Source: Homoserinimonas sedimenticola (lineage in GTDB: Bacteria > Actinomycetota > Actinomycetes > Actinomycetales > Microbacteriaceae). Taken from it: a stretch of DNA of 64,000 bases. The DNA lies in NCBI RefSeq assembly GCF_026094475.1, contig NZ_JAPELL010000001.1, forward strand, positions 867,832 through 931,831, read 5' to 3'. The notes beneath the pieces are model-generated. The model worked only from the letters and a program-made list of their open reading frames with translations, was not told the DNA's origin and did no database searches. This document shows, piece by piece, positions 8,921-20,695 of the stretch. The translations under genes were made by a program, and so were the position numbers. How positions within the stretch are numbered: the stretch's first letter is position 1; every line of letters begins with the position of its first letter.

Positions 8921-8960
8921 ATATCACCGCGAGTTCACGGTGGGCTTAGATCGCAGGACT

Positions 8961-10729
<1,769 letters not shown>

Positions 10730-10732
10730 GGC

Positions 10733-12523
10733 TTACTCCTCTTCCCACTCGGGGGCGTGCTCGCGGGCGTACTGCACCGATGAGTTGCCGACGCCCTGCG
10801 GCACCATCGGCCACACCATGGCGTCGCGGCTGACGACGAAGTCGATCACGACGGGACGGTCGTTGGTCTCGTTGGCGAGGCGGATGGCGTCGTCGACCTC
10901 TTCCTTCTTCGTGACGCGGATCGCGAGAGCCCCGTAGGCCTCGGCGAGCTTCACGAAGTCGGGGATCATGACGGTGTCGTGCCCCGTGTTGAGGTCCGTG
11001 AAGGAGTGACGCCCGTTGAAGAACAGGGTCTGCCACTGACGCACCATGCCGAGCGACGAGTTGTTGATGATCGCCACCTTGATGGGGATCTCGTTGATTG
11101 TGCAGGTCGCGAGTTCCTGATTGGTCATCTGGAAGCATCCGTCGCCATCGATCGCCCACACCGTGCGCTCGGGGTTCGCAACCTTGGCACCCATTGCCGC
11201 GGGCACGCTGTAGCCCATCGTGCCGGCGCCGCCCGAGTTGAGCCACGCGCCGGGGCGCTCGTACTTGATGAACTGCGCCGCCCACATCTGGTGCTGGCCC
11301 ACCCCTGCAGCGTAGACACCCTCCGGCCCCGTGATGGCACCGATCCGCTCGATGACGTACTGCGGTGAGAGCAGGCCGTCGTCGGGCTCGTCGTATCCGA
11401 GGGGATACTGCTGCCTCAGATTGTCGAGACGTGCCCACCACTCCGCGATGTCCGGCCGCTGTTGGCCGGTCGCGAGCGAGAAGGCTGCGGTGAGGTCAGC
11501 GATGACGTCCTTGGCATCGCCGACGATGGGAACATCGGCCGTGCGGATCTTGGAGATCTCGGCGGGGTCGATGTCGACATGGATGACCTTGGCGTGGGGA
11601 GCGAACTCGCTCGCCTTGCCCGTTACGCGGTCGTCGAAGCGCGCGCCGAGCGAGACCAGCAGGTCGGATTCCTGGATGCCGAGCACGGCAGGGACCGTGC
11701 CGTGCATGCCCGGCATTCCCAGGTGCTGCTGGTGCGAGTCGGGGAAGGCGCCGCGGGCCATGAGGGTTGTGACGACGGGAGCGCCCGTCGTCTCGGCGAG
11801 CGCCAGAAGCTCAGCGGATGCTCCGGCACGCACCACCCCGCCGCCCACGTAGAGCACGGGGCGCTTCGCCTCGGCGAGAAGCTGGGCAGCCGCCTGGATT
11901 TGCTTGCCGTGCGCCTTGACGACGGGGCGGTAGCCGGGAAGCTCGACGGAGGTGGGCCACACGAAGGGGGCGCGGCCCTGCTGCGCGTCCTTCGTGATGT
12001 CGACGAGGACCGGCCCCGGGCGACCCGTCGACGCGATCTCGTATGCCGCGGCGAGGGTCTTCGGAATGTCCTCAGCCTTGGTCACGAGGAAGGAGTGCTT
12101 GGTGATCGGCATCGTGATGCCCACGATGTCGATCTCCTGGAACGCGTCGGTGCCCATGGAGGTCGAGAAGACTTGGCCCGTGATGGCGAGCAGCGGCACG
12201 GAGTCCATGTAGGCATCCGCGATGGCCGTCACGAGGTTCGTGGCGCCGGGACCTGAGGTCGCGATCGCGACCCCGACCTTGCCGCTCGACGACGCGTAGC
12301 CCTCGGCCGCGTGGCCTGCGCCCTGCTCGTGACGCACAAGGATGTGGCGGATGGTGGGCGACGACATGAGCTCGTCGTAGAAGGGCATGATGGCGCCGCC
12401 GGGCAGGCCGAAGACGTCCTTCACGCCGAGGTGCTCCAGGGAGCGGAGGATGGCGCCGGAGCCGGTGAGGATGTCCGGCGCGTTGGGAGGACTGCTGGGA
12501 GTGGGCGGAGTGTCCGCTGACAT
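10733..12523 (-). CDS. ilvB: Acetolactate synthase large (catalytic) subunit
   Basis: This 596-residue ThDP enzyme condenses pyruvate with pyruvate or 2-ketobutyrate. The catalytic glutamate is Glu66 in [16 protein letters not shown]. The ThDP/Mg2+ motif runs from [15 protein letters not shown] to INN in the C-terminal third. The ATG at 12523 is preceded by AAGGATCC and gives a normal N-terminus with a proline-rich lead. The ORF is open to 12688 but the extra 55 residues overlap ilvD and look non-coding. The gap to ilvD is 71 bases, too short for an obvious attenuator. Confidence 0.96.
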   Translation of the reverse strand: MSADTPPTPSSPPNAPDILTGSGAILRSLEHLGVKDVFGLPGGAIMPFYDELMSSPTIRHILVRHEQGAGHAAEGYASSSGKVGVAIATSGPGATNLVTAIADAYMDSVPLLAITGQVFSTSMGTDAFQEIDIVGITMPITKHSFLVTKAEDIPKTLAAAYEIASTGRPGPVLVDITKDAQQGRAPFVWPTSVELPGYRPVVKAHGKQIQAAAQLLAEAKRPVLYVGGGVVRAGASAELLALAETTGAPVVTTLMARGAFPDSHQQHLGMPGMHGTVPAVLGIQESDLLVSLGARFDDRVTGKASEFAPHAKVIHVDIDPAEISKIRTADVPIVGDAKDVIADLTAAFSLATGQQRPDIAEWWARLDNLRQQYPLGYDEPDDGLLSPQYVIERIGAITGPEGVYAAGVGQHQMWAAQFIKYERPGAWLNSGGAGTMGYSVPAAMGAKVANPERTVWAIDGDGCFQMTNQELATCTINEIPIKVAIINNSSLGMVRQWQTLFFNGRHSFTDLNTGHDTVMIPDFVKLAEAYGALAIRVTKKEEVDDAIRLANETNDRPVVIDFVVSRDAMVWPMVPQGVGNSSVQYAREHAPEWEEE

Positions 12524-12594
12524 CACTTGGATCCTTGCATCGTGAACACGAGTGGTGGAGCCGGTGCTGGGCCCGGCACTGAAGGAGGGGGCGA

Positions 12595-14289
12595 CTACCC
12601 CGTGATCGCGCCCTCCGAGGCGGAGCGCACGAGCTTGGAGTACTTCGCGAGAACGCCACGGGTATAGCGCGGAGGAAGTGGAGCCCAACCGTCGCGGCGG
12701 GCTGCCAGCTCGGCCTCGTCGACGAGTAGGTCGAGAGAGCGGGCTGCGATATCGACCCGAATCAGATCACCATCGCGCACGAAGGCGATCGGACCTGCGT
12801 CGACCGCTTCGGGTGCTATGTGGCCGATGCACAGGCCGGTTGTGCCGCCTGAGAATCGTCCGTCCGTCAAGAGTAGTACATCTTTTCCGAGCCCCGCGCC
12901 CTTGATCGCCGCCGTGATGGCGAGCATCTCGCGCATGCCCGGCCCGCCCTTGGGGCCCTCGTAGCGGATCACCACGATGTCGCCGGCCTTGATGGAGCCC
13001 TCGGTGAGAGCATCCATGGCGGCACGCTCGCGCTCGAATACTCGTGCCGGGCCCTCGAAGACGGCGGCGTCGAAGCCCGCGGTCTTGACGACGGCGCCCT
13101 CGGGGGCCAACGTCCCCTTGAGCACGGCGAGGCCGCCCGTCGCGTGGATGGGGTTGTCGAGAGTGCGCAGCACCTCTCCGTCGAGCGGGTCGATGTCGAG
13201 CTCTGCCAGGTTCTCGGCGAGGGTCTTACCCGTCACTGTCAGGGCGTCGCCGTGCATGAGACCCGCGTCGAGCAGTGCCTTCATGAGCACGGGGAGACCG
13301 CCGTGCCGGTCGACGTCGTTCATGACGTACTTGCCGAAGGGCTTGAGGTCGCCGATGTGCGGAACGCGATCGCCGATGCGGTTGAAGTCATCGAGAGTGA
13401 GCTCGACCTCGGCCTCGTTGGCGATCGCCAGGAGGTGCAGGATGATGTTCGTCGAACCTCCGAGGGCCATGCCCACGGCGATCGCGTTCTCAAAAGCCTT
13501 CTTTGTGAGGATGTCGCGTGCCGTGATGCCGAGACGCAGCATCTCGACAACCGCCTCTCCGCTGCGGCGCGCGTAGTAGTCGCGACGGCGGTCGGCCGAG
13601 GCCGGCGAGGCCGAGCCGGGCAGGCTCATTCCCAGGGCCTCCGCGACACTCGCCATGGTGTTGGCCGTGTACATACCACCGCACGCGCCCTCGCCGGGAG
13701 CGAAGGCGCACTCGATCCGCTTTGCGTCGGCCTCCGACATCCGTCCGGCCTTGACCGCGCCGACCGCTTCGAAGGAGTCGATGATCGTGATGTCCTTCTC
13801 GGTGCCGTCACTGAGCTTGACCCAACCGGGGGCGATCGAGCCCGCATAGAGGAAGACGGATGCCAGGTCGAGTCGCGCCGCCGCCATGAGCATGCCGGGG
13901 ATGGACTTGTCGCAACCGGCCAGCACGACCGAGCCGTCGAGCCGCTCGGCCATCATGACGGTCTCCACTGAGTCGGCGATGACCTCGCGGGAGACGAGCG
14001 AGAAGTGCATACCCTCGTGACCCATCGAGATGCCGTCGGAGACGGAGACGGTGCCGAACTGGAGGGGGTAGCCGCCGCCCGAGTGCACGCCCTCCTTGGC
14101 TGCCTGGGCGAGCCGGCCGAGACTCAGGTTGCAGGGGGTGATCTCGTTCCAGGAGCTTGCGATGCCGATCTGCGGCTTCTCCCAGTCAGCATCCCCCATC
14201 CCCACGGCCCGCAGCATCCCTCGTGACGTCGTCGCCTCGATTCCGTCGGTGACGACGCGGCTGCGGGGTTTCATGTCGATCTCAGGCAT
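12595..14289 (-). CDS. ilvD: Dihydroxy-acid dehydratase
   Basis: This 564-residue iron-sulfur enzyme dehydrates dihydroxy acids to the keto acids that IlvE aminates. Three cysteines are placed as cluster ligands: Cys53 (TPCNLSLG), Cys126 ([10 protein letters not shown]) and Cys203 ([12 protein letters not shown]). A full three-cysteine set with a chain below 600 residues suggests a [2Fe-2S] cluster, as in the M. tuberculosis and plant enzymes. It is the first gene of the ilv operon. The upstream spacer to mrpG is only 62 bases, so the operon promoter must lie there or inside the 3' end of mrpG. Confidence 0.95.
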   Translation of the reverse strand: MPEIDMKPRSRVVTDGIEATTSRGMLRAVGMGDADWEKPQIGIASSWNEITPCNLSLGRLAQAAKEGVHSGGGYPLQFGTVSVSDGISMGHEGMHFSLVSREVIADSVETVMMAERLDGSVVLAGCDKSIPGMLMAAARLDLASVFLYAGSIAPGWVKLSDGTEKDITIIDSFEAVGAVKAGRMSEADAKRIECAFAPGEGACGGMYTANTMASVAEALGMSLPGSASPASADRRRDYYARRSGEAVVEMLRLGITARDILTKKAFENAIAVGMALGGSTNIILHLLAIANEAEVELTLDDFNRIGDRVPHIGDLKPFGKYVMNDVDRHGGLPVLMKALLDAGLMHGDALTVTGKTLAENLAELDIDPLDGEVLRTLDNPIHATGGLAVLKGTLAPEGAVVKTAGFDAAVFEGPARVFERERAAMDALTEGSIKAGDIVVIRYEGPKGGPGMREMLAITAAIKGAGLGKDVLLLTDGRFSGGTTGLCIGHIAPEAVDAGPIAFVRDGDLIRVDIAARSLDLLVDEAELAARRDGWAPLPPRYTRGVLAKYSKLVRSASEGAITG

Positions 14290-14351
14290 GCGGCAAGTTT
14301 ACTGCCCCGCGGAGATGCCCCTTCCCCACAGAAGACGAGACGGAGCGCTCC

Positions 14352-14738
14352 TCAGACACCGGGAGAACCTTCCTCACGGGCCCGCTCCTCCTGGGCCGCC
14401 TCAATGGCGTCGTCGAGCTCGTCGGCGTAGAGGTAGGCCTCGTCGACGTTGCCTGCGCGGTACCCAGCCCGCCCGATCATGTGTGCCGAGATCGGGGCCG
14501 TGAGCATCTGGAACAGGAGAATCGGGATGAGGGTCAGAAGCACTGCCCAGCTGCGCTGCGAGATCGCGATCGCGCTCAGCACGAGCATGAGACCGAGCAC
14601 CTGGGGCTTGGTCGCCGCGTGCATTCGCGCGAGCACGTCCGGGAAGCGCACGAGGCCAACGCCTGCTGCGAGGGAGAAGAGACCTCCCACGATGAGGAAG
14701 ACCGCGGCGAGCACATCGAGCACGGAGTCGAGCGTCAT
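14352..14738 (-). CDS. mrpG: Na+/H+ antiporter subunit MrpG
   Basis: This 128-residue protein has three membrane helices and the MnhG/MrpG signature GVGLVRFPDVLARMHAATKP near residues 26-45. The C-terminus is acidic and cytoplasmic. It is the last subunit of the Mrp complex and overlaps mrpF by ATGA. MrpG is required for assembly of the complex in species where it has been tested. Confidence 0.93.
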   Translation of the reverse strand: MTLDSVLDVLAAVFLIVGGLFSLAAGVGLVRFPDVLARMHAATKPQVLGLMLVLSAIAISQRSWAVLLTLIPILLFQMLTAPISAHMIGRAGYRAGNVDEAYLYADELDDAIEAAQEERAREEGSPGV

Positions 14739-15043
14739 CGTCTCTTCTCCCGTGCCGCGGGATTGTGACCGGGCGAGCGGCGTTCAGCGGTCTGCTTCGA
14801 CACATAGCGCGCCACCGTGATGCTCGCGAAGACCGCGATGAGGGCCAAGACGACCATGATGGGCACCGTCCGGGTGTGGTGGTTGTAGACCATATCGACC
14901 CCCAGCACGCAGATGATCGTGGTCACCAGCATGTCGCACGCGATCATGCGGTCGAGGATGGCGGGCCCGCGCACGATCCGGTAGACGGATGCGAGGGCCG
15001 CGAGAAGGAAGAGGATGCCGATGGCGGCGAACATGATCGTCAC
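14735..15043 (-). CDS. mrpF: Na+/H+ antiporter subunit MrpF
   Basis: This 102-residue protein has three helices with the family motif RIVRGPAILDRMIACDML. I start it at the GTG at 15043, because GGAGGAG is seven bases upstream and the GTGA overlap with mrpE is typical of this operon. A start at the ATG at 15034 would only remove three residues. The tail is basic (REKRR). Confidence 0.9.
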   Translation of the reverse strand: MTIMFAAIGILFLLAALASVYRIVRGPAILDRMIACDMLVTTIICVLGVDMVYNHHTRTVPIMVVLALIAVFASITVARYVSKQTAERRSPGHNPAAREKRR

Positions 15044-15609
15044 GCTGACTCCTCCGCTCGCTCGCAGCGCATGAGCTCCTCCTTGGATCCGATGACGCGC
15101 AGGATCCGGCGCTCCGCCCGGTGCACGATCTGTTTCGCCCTCGTGATCGAGTCTGCGTCGTGGACATCGAGGGAGTGGATGTAGAGCACGGCTCGGTAGC
15201 GGTCTGCCTCGATCACGAGCGAGCCGGGCACGAGGGAGATGTTGAGCGAGACAAGCAGCATCACGAGGTCGGATCGGCTCTGCAACTGCACTGCGACGAC
15301 GGAGCTGTCGGGCGTGCGGCGCGGGTTCACGGCGATCCACGCGACGTGGAAGGAACCCTTGACGACATCCCAGATGAAGGTCACGACGAAGACGAGGGCC
15401 CACCATGGGTTGAAACGCCCGGAGAGCTCGACCGGGGGCAGATAGAAGAGGCGCGTCACGATGACCGCGATGAGGATGCCCGTGACGATCGTCAGCGCAG
15501 AGAGCGAGCCCCACAGCAGCATCCACAGGACCACCAGCCAGACGAGAAGGGGAAGCTGGCTGACGAGATTGCGGCGCCCCGAGCCGCGCGAGGGGTTCTC
15601 GGCCGTCAT
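15040..15609 (-). CDS. mrpE: Na+/H+ antiporter subunit MrpE
   Basis: This 189-residue protein carries helices near residues 18-58 and 70-88, then the cytoplasmic domain with the MrpE hallmark SLNISLVPGSLVIEAD followed by YIHSLDV. It begins with an ATG that overlaps the mrpD stop (ATGA) and ends overlapping mrpF. The in-frame ORF extends upstream to 15789 but that part is antisense-like shadow of mrpD. Confidence 0.93.
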   Translation of the reverse strand: MTAENPSRGSGRRNLVSQLPLLVWLVVLWMLLWGSLSALTIVTGILIAVIVTRLFYLPPVELSGRFNPWWALVFVVTFIWDVVKGSFHVAWIAVNPRRTPDSSVVAVQLQSRSDLVMLLVSLNISLVPGSLVIEADRYRAVLYIHSLDVHDADSITRAKQIVHRAERRILRVIGSKEELMRCERAEESA

Positions 15610-17204
15610 GGTTGCCCGCTCCCCTCGCTCACGTCGATTTGCGACTCGTCGACGACGTTGGGGAAGACGAGGCTCGTATAAGTGCGCGGGTTCCCCAGGT
15701 TCTCGCCGGCTCGCGCGGAGACACCGTAGAGCGGCCCCGCGAAGATCGTCAACGAGACCGTGACGGCGACCATCCCCGCAGTCGACCACGTCATGAGGGC
15801 GGGCGAGTTGCGACTCTCCTGCTGCTGCGCTGGTCCGGGCGCCTCACTCAGCTGATCGAGGAGAGACGACTGGTAGGTCTCGACTTCCGACTCCTGGCGC
15901 CAGAACGCCATGTTCCAAACGCGAGCGAGCGCGTACAGGGTGAGGAGGGAGGTGAGGGTCCCGCCCGCGATGACGACCCAGATGAGCACGTCGGGCGTCT
16001 CGGCACCCGCTCGGAAGAGGGCGAGCTTGCCGATGAAGCCGGAGAACGGGGGGATGCCGCCGAGATTCAGGGCGGGGATGAAGAACAGCACGGCAATGAC
16101 GGGAGCAGATCGGAGCAGCCCGCCCAACCGATTGATCGAGGTCGAGCCGCCCTGGCGTTCGACCAGCCCGGCCGCAAGGAAGAGGGTCGTCTGCACCGTG
16201 ATGTGGTGGACGATGTAGAAGATCGTCGCCCCCACACCCGCCACGGTGCCCATCGCGATGCCGAAGATCATGTAGCCGATGTGGCTCACGAGCGTGAAGG
16301 AGAGCAGTCGCTTGATATCCGCCTGGGCGACAGCACCGAGGATGCCGACCACCATCGTGAGGAGCGAGACGACCATGAGCGCCTCGTTGATGTCGCTGTC
16401 GGCGAAGAGGATCGTCTCGGTGCGGATGATCGCGTAGACGCCGACCTTCGTCAGCAGGCCCGCGAACACCGCCGTGACCGGAGCCGGAGCAGTCGGATAC
16501 GAGTCCGGCAGCCAGAACGACAGTGGGAACACGGCCGCCTTGATGCCGAAGGCGATGAGCAGCATGACGTGCAGGATGAGCTGGATGTCGGACGGCAGGT
16601 CCTGCATCCGGAGCGAGATGTGCGCGATGTTGACCGTGCCGAGCGCCCCATAGATCAGAGCGATCGCGGCGAGGAACAGCACGGAGGAGACGAGGCTCAC
16701 GATGATGTAGGTCACGCCCGCCCGGATGCGCGCCCCCGTGCCACCCAGGGTGATGAGCACGTAGCTTGCTACCAGAAGGATCTCGAAGCCGACGTAGAGA
16801 TTGAAGAGGTCGCCGGCGATGAAGGCGTTGAAGACGCCCGCGGCGAGCACCATATAGGTCGGGTGGTAGATGGAGACAGGAGTCTCATCGTCGCCGTCGG
16901 CCATGCCCTGTCCCACGGAGAACACAAGCACCGCGAGGAGCACGATCGCGGAGATGATCAGCATGAGCGCCGAGAGCCTGTCGACCACGAGCGAGATGCC
17001 AAAGGGTGGCTCCCAGCCGCCGACCGTCATGACGAGCGCGCCCTGGCGGTCGACCTCGATGAGGAGCGCGACGCTGACGGCGAGCACGGCGACGAGGGCG
17101 GCCACCGTGACCAGCCGTTGCAGCCGGGTGTGCCGGCCCGCGATGAGGGCGCCGGCCGCCCCAAGGAGCGGCAAGATCACGACGAGGGGAACGAGAGCGG
17201 TCAC
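15606..17204 (-). CDS. mrpD: Na+/H+ antiporter subunit MrpD
   Basis: This 532-residue, about 14-helix protein is homologous to the proton-pumping NuoN/NuoM subunits of complex I. Visible family elements include FNLYVGFEILLVASY (residues about 133-147) with the key membrane glutamate, FGIKAAVFPLSFWLPDSYPTAPAP with the lysine, and AQADIKRLLSFTLVSHIGYM. It translocates ions as part of the Mrp complex. It overlaps mrpC upstream and mrpE downstream by four bases each. Confidence 0.95.
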   Translation of the reverse strand: MTALVPLVVILPLLGAAGALIAGRHTRLQRLVTVAALVAVLAVSVALLIEVDRQGALVMTVGGWEPPFGISLVVDRLSALMLIISAIVLLAVLVFSVGQGMADGDDETPVSIYHPTYMVLAAGVFNAFIAGDLFNLYVGFEILLVASYVLITLGGTGARIRAGVTYIIVSLVSSVLFLAAIALIYGALGTVNIAHISLRMQDLPSDIQLILHVMLLIAFGIKAAVFPLSFWLPDSYPTAPAPVTAVFAGLLTKVGVYAIIRTETILFADSDINEALMVVSLLTMVVGILGAVAQADIKRLLSFTLVSHIGYMIFGIAMGTVAGVGATIFYIVHHITVQTTLFLAAGLVERQGGSTSINRLGGLLRSAPVIAVLFFIPALNLGGIPPFSGFIGKLALFRAGAETPDVLIWVVIAGGTLTSLLTLYALARVWNMAFWRQESEVETYQSSLLDQLSEAPGPAQQQESRNSPALMTWSTAGMVAVTVSLTIFAGPLYGVSARAGENLGNPRTYTSLVFPNVVDESQIDVSEGSGQP

Positions 17205-17674
17205 TGCTTCTCCTCCTCGCCTGTCTCGGCCAGGTCGTGCGCGGCGCTGAGCTCGTCCAGGTGATCGACCTCCTGGTCCTGATGGTCCGGGTCGAGGAGT
17301 TCCGCCTCGACGTTGGCGTCGCGCTGGGCGATCGCAAGGTCCTCGGCGTCGTCGATGACCTCATCCGCCTTCGAGAGTCGCCACGACCGATAGATCAGGG
17401 CCATGAGGAATGCCGACACCCCGAAGGTGATGACGATCGCCGTGAGCACGAACACCTGTGGCAGCGGGTCGGCGATCTGGGATATCTCGGTGCCGTTGTC
17501 GAGCACGGGGGCCAGGCCATCCGGGCCCGCCATGATGAGCAGGAGGAGGCTCGTGGCATTGGCGACGAGCAGGAACCCGAGCAGCACGCGCGTGAGGCTC
17601 CTCTCAAGCAGGAGATACACGCCCGTGGCATAGAGCACCGCCATCACGATGACGAGGGTGAGGGACGCGGTCAT
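17201..17674 (-). CDS. mrpC: Na+/H+ antiporter subunit MrpC
   Basis: This 157-residue NuoK-like protein has three helices in its first 100 residues, including FLLVANATSLLLLIMAG and the LPQVFVLTAIVITFGVSAF motif. The last 55 residues are a strongly acidic cytoplasmic tail (many Glu and Asp), longer than in the Bacillus subunit of about 113 residues. Overlaps of four bases join it to mrpA and mrpD. Confidence 0.94.
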   Translation of the reverse strand: MTASLTLVIVMAVLYATGVYLLLERSLTRVLLGFLLVANATSLLLLIMAGPDGLAPVLDNGTEISQIADPLPQVFVLTAIVITFGVSAFLMALIYRSWRLSKADEVIDDAEDLAIAQRDANVEAELLDPDHQDQEVDHLDELSAAHDLAETGEEEKQ

Positions 17675-20592
17675 GCGTCGGCCCTCCCCTCGAGCCGCTC
17701 ATGCGGCGTGCGCGGGTCCTCTTCCTCCTGCTGGCGGTCGACCTCGCCGCCCAGACTTCGGAGCACGTCCAGCACGAGACCGATCACGATGAGGTAGACG
17801 CCGACATCGAAGATGGTCGAGGTGATGAACTCGACGTGGCCGAAGAGTGGAAGCTCCCCCTCGATGAACGCCGAGGTGAGAGCATCCGCTCCGAAGAGCA
17901 GTGGGACGGCGGCGGAGCCGACCGCGAGCACGAGACCTGAGCCGAGGAGCCGGCCGGCGTCGATCGTCACGGCGGCGCCCAGTTCGTAGCGTCCTCCCGC
18001 CAAGTAGCGCGCGACGAGCGCCATGCCGGCTACGAGACCCGCGGCGAATCCGCCGCCGGGTGCGTTGTGACCGCTGAACAGCACGAAGAGCGACACCACC
18101 ATGATCGAGTGGAAGACGAGCCTGACCGTGATCTCAAGCAGGATCGACCGGTTCTCTGGGGCCAACGTACGCCCCGCGAGGAGCCAGGCAAGGCGCTTCT
18201 CGCCCGTCTCGGCGAGAGCGCGAGAGCGGCCGATGGGACGCGAGGGTTCCGTGATGGGGCGCTGCCGCAGGAGCCCCCGCCTGCCACGTGTGAGCCGTGG
18301 GCGCACGAGATCGTCAGTGCGGCGGTCGAGGAAGACGAGGCTCGCGACGCCGTTCGCCGCCACAATGATGACCGAGAGCTCCCCCATCGTGTCCCAGGCG
18401 CGAACGTCGACGAGGGCGACGTTGACGACGTTGACCCCGTGTCCCAGGGTGCGCGCGAGCTCTGCGAACTCGGGATAGATCGGCTCCGTCGAGCGGGCGG
18501 CGAGCGCCGTGACGGCGACGATCGACATCGTGAGCGCGACGACGACCGCGAGTGCTGCCCTCACGGCACGGTGCCGCGGCCTCCCGTGGGCGACGCCGAT
18601 GCGACGGGGAAGCCTGCGCAGTACGAGCACGAAGGCGACGAGCGTCACCGTCTCGACGAGGAGTTGCGTGAACGCCAGATCGGGCGCCCCCTGCAGCACG
18701 AAGAGGGTCGCGAGGCCGTAACCTGTCACGCCCACGAGCACGACGGCGGTGAAGCGCTTGTCGGCTCGGACAGCGGCGACGGCGGCGATCACCATGATGA
18801 GCCCCACGGCCGCCTGGGAGGGGAAGTCCCACAGGCGCCACGACGTCGGCCAGGTTTCGTTGAGCACGAGCGAGGTGCCTGCCGTCGCAACGAGTACCAG
18901 GAGGATTACCCCGAGATAGAAGGGTAGCGAGCCGCGCTGCGTCGTGGAGGTGACGCGGGCCGCCGTGCGGTCGATGAAGCGCAGAACCTTCCAGTACCCG
19001 TCCGCCGCGTTGACCGTCGCGGGCACCATCGCCTGCAGGCGGGCAACGCGCTCGCGCTTCCAGAACAGGGCGGTGCCCAGCAGCAGGGTGAGGGCAGAGA
19101 GCCCGAGAGCCGGCTCGAGGCCGTGCCAGAGAGCCAGATGATACTCGTGTCCACCAGCGGGGAACGCGACAGCGTAACCCGCCAAGACAGGATCTGCGAC
19201 GGATGCCACCAGGCCGAGCCCTATCCCACCCGCGGCCAAGAGCGCGGGCGAGACGAGGGCGTCCCACCGGTCGCGATGCACCTCGGTGTCTTCCACACCC
19301 TCCTTGCGGGCGAACGCCCCCCAGAGGAAACGTGCGCTGTAGGCGACCGTGAACACCGAGCCCGTGACCACGCCGAGCAACGCGAGGATGCCGAGAGCAT
19401 CGCCCTCGAGCAGCGCCGTGAAGACGGCCTCCTTGGCGACGAATCCAAAGGTCGGCGGCAAACCCACCATGGATGCCACGGCGAGGGTCGCGACGATGGC
19501 GAGCACGGGGCGCTGCCTGCCCAAGCCGCTCAGGCGCCGCAGGTCTCGCGTGCCCGTCGAGTGGTCGATGAGACCGACGACGAGGAAGAGGGTCGCTTTG
19601 AAGAGGGCGTGGGCGAGAAGCAGGGCGAGAGCGGCAAGTGCCGCCGTGCGCGAGCCGAAGCCTGCAATGACGGTCAGGAAGCCGAGCTGGCTGACCGTGC
19701 CGTAGGCGAGCAGCAGCTTGATGTCGGTCTGCCGCAGCGAGCGCCAGCCGCCCACGAGCATCGTCACGACCCCCAGTGCGACGAGCGACTCGCTCCAACC
19801 GGGAATGTTCGCGAACCCCGGTGTGAGCGCGGCGATGAGGTAGATGCCCGCCTTGACCATGGCAGCCGCGTGCAGGTAGGCGCTCACAGGCGTGGGTGCT
19901 GCCATCGCTGCCGGCAGCCAGAAATGGAAGGGGACGAGTGCCGACTTGGACACAGCGCCCACGAGGATGAGGAACACTGCCGTCATCACCGCGCCGCCCT
20001 CGGGAGGCGATGCGACGATCTCGCTCAGGCTTGTCGACTCGGCAGCTGCCGCGAGGACGATGAGCCCCACGAACATCGTGAGCCCACCGCCCGTCGTGAC
20101 GAGCAGGGCCTGCAGGGCCGCCCCGCGGCTCGCCTTCCGATCCGTGTAGTGGGCGATCAACAGGTAGGAGAAGACGGTCGTCGCCTCCCAGAACATGAAG
20201 AGCAGGAAGATGTCATCACTGACCACGAGCCCGTACATGGTTCCGCTGAAGGCGATGAAGAAGCCAGCGAAGCGCCCGAGTCCGGGTTCATCTGGGGCGA
20301 AGTAGCGCTCGCAGTAGACGAGCACGAGGGCTCCCACGCCTAGCACGACGATCGTCATCACCCAGGAGAGCGTGTCGAGGCGGAAAGAAAGCGCGAGTTC
20401 GAGGTGCTGCACCCAGATGAGCGACTCGCGAACGATCTCCCCCTCGAAAACTCGAGGAGCCGCAGACACGGAGACGGCCAGCGCGCCGAGGGGCACGAGC
20501 GCGAGCAGCCAGAAGACGCGCGGCCCCAATACTCGGGCGAGCACGGGAGCAAGCAGCGCCGCGAGCGCAAAGAAGGCCAGTGATATCAGCAC
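17671..20592 (-). CDS. mrpA: Na+/H+ antiporter subunit MrpA fused to MrpB
   Basis: This 973-residue protein is the largest Mrp subunit and first gene of the operon. The first two thirds match the NuoL-like MrpA (YFAPDEPGLGRFAGFF; SALVPFHFWLPAAMAAPTP; LLAYGTVSQLGFL). From about residue 790 the sequence becomes MrpB (TVRLVFHSIMVVSLFVLF and GHNAPGGGFAAGLVAG), and no separate mrpB exists. The complex exports Na+ for H+ and supports alkaline and salt tolerance. The start at 20592 has a 103-base non-coding region upstream, where the operon promoter should lie. Confidence 0.95.
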   Translation of the reverse strand: MLISLAFFALAALLAPVLARVLGPRVFWLLALVPLGALAVSVSAAPRVFEGEIVRESLIWVQHLELALSFRLDTLSWVMTIVVLGVGALVLVYCERYFAPDEPGLGRFAGFFIAFSGTMYGLVVSDDIFLLFMFWEATTVFSYLLIAHYTDRKASRGAALQALLVTTGGGLTMFVGLIVLAAAAESTSLSEIVASPPEGGAVMTAVFLILVGAVSKSALVPFHFWLPAAMAAPTPVSAYLHAAAMVKAGIYLIAALTPGFANIPGWSESLVALGVVTMLVGGWRSLRQTDIKLLLAYGTVSQLGFLTVIAGFGSRTAALAALALLLAHALFKATLFLVVGLIDHSTGTRDLRRLSGLGRQRPVLAIVATLAVASMVGLPPTFGFVAKEAVFTALLEGDALGILALLGVVTGSVFTVAYSARFLWGAFARKEGVEDTEVHRDRWDALVSPALLAAGGIGLGLVASVADPVLAGYAVAFPAGGHEYHLALWHGLEPALGLSALTLLLGTALFWKRERVARLQAMVPATVNAADGYWKVLRFIDRTAARVTSTTQRGSLPFYLGVILLVLVATAGTSLVLNETWPTSWRLWDFPSQAAVGLIMVIAAVAAVRADKRFTAVVLVGVTGYGLATLFVLQGAPDLAFTQLLVETVTLVAFVLVLRRLPRRIGVAHGRPRHRAVRAALAVVVALTMSIVAVTALAARSTEPIYPEFAELARTLGHGVNVVNVALVDVRAWDTMGELSVIIVAANGVASLVFLDRRTDDLVRPRLTRGRRGLLRQRPITEPSRPIGRSRALAETGEKRLAWLLAGRTLAPENRSILLEITVRLVFHSIMVVSLFVLFSGHNAPGGGFAAGLVAGMALVARYLAGGRYELGAAVTIDAGRLLGSGLVLAVGSAAVPLLFGADALTSAFIEGELPLFGHVEFITSTIFDVGVYLIVIGLVLDVLRSLGGEVDRQQEEEDPRTPHERLEGRADA

Positions 20593-20695
20593 GTGACCTC
20601 CGTCTCTCAGGGCGGGCGGCGCGCGTACGCAAGGAACGTGGCGAGCGGCGAAAGTGCATCCATCCTACAGACGTGGATGCCGTGAGGATTCCGAA

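Noticed and set aside
12524..12594. Attenuator or leader peptide before ilvB
   Set aside because: The gap is only 71 bases and shows no run of Leu, Ile or Val codons or terminator hairpin.
10770..12700. Longer ilvB start at 12688
   Set aside because: It would overlap ilvD and adds residues without family resemblance; the ATG at 12523 has a ribosome site.
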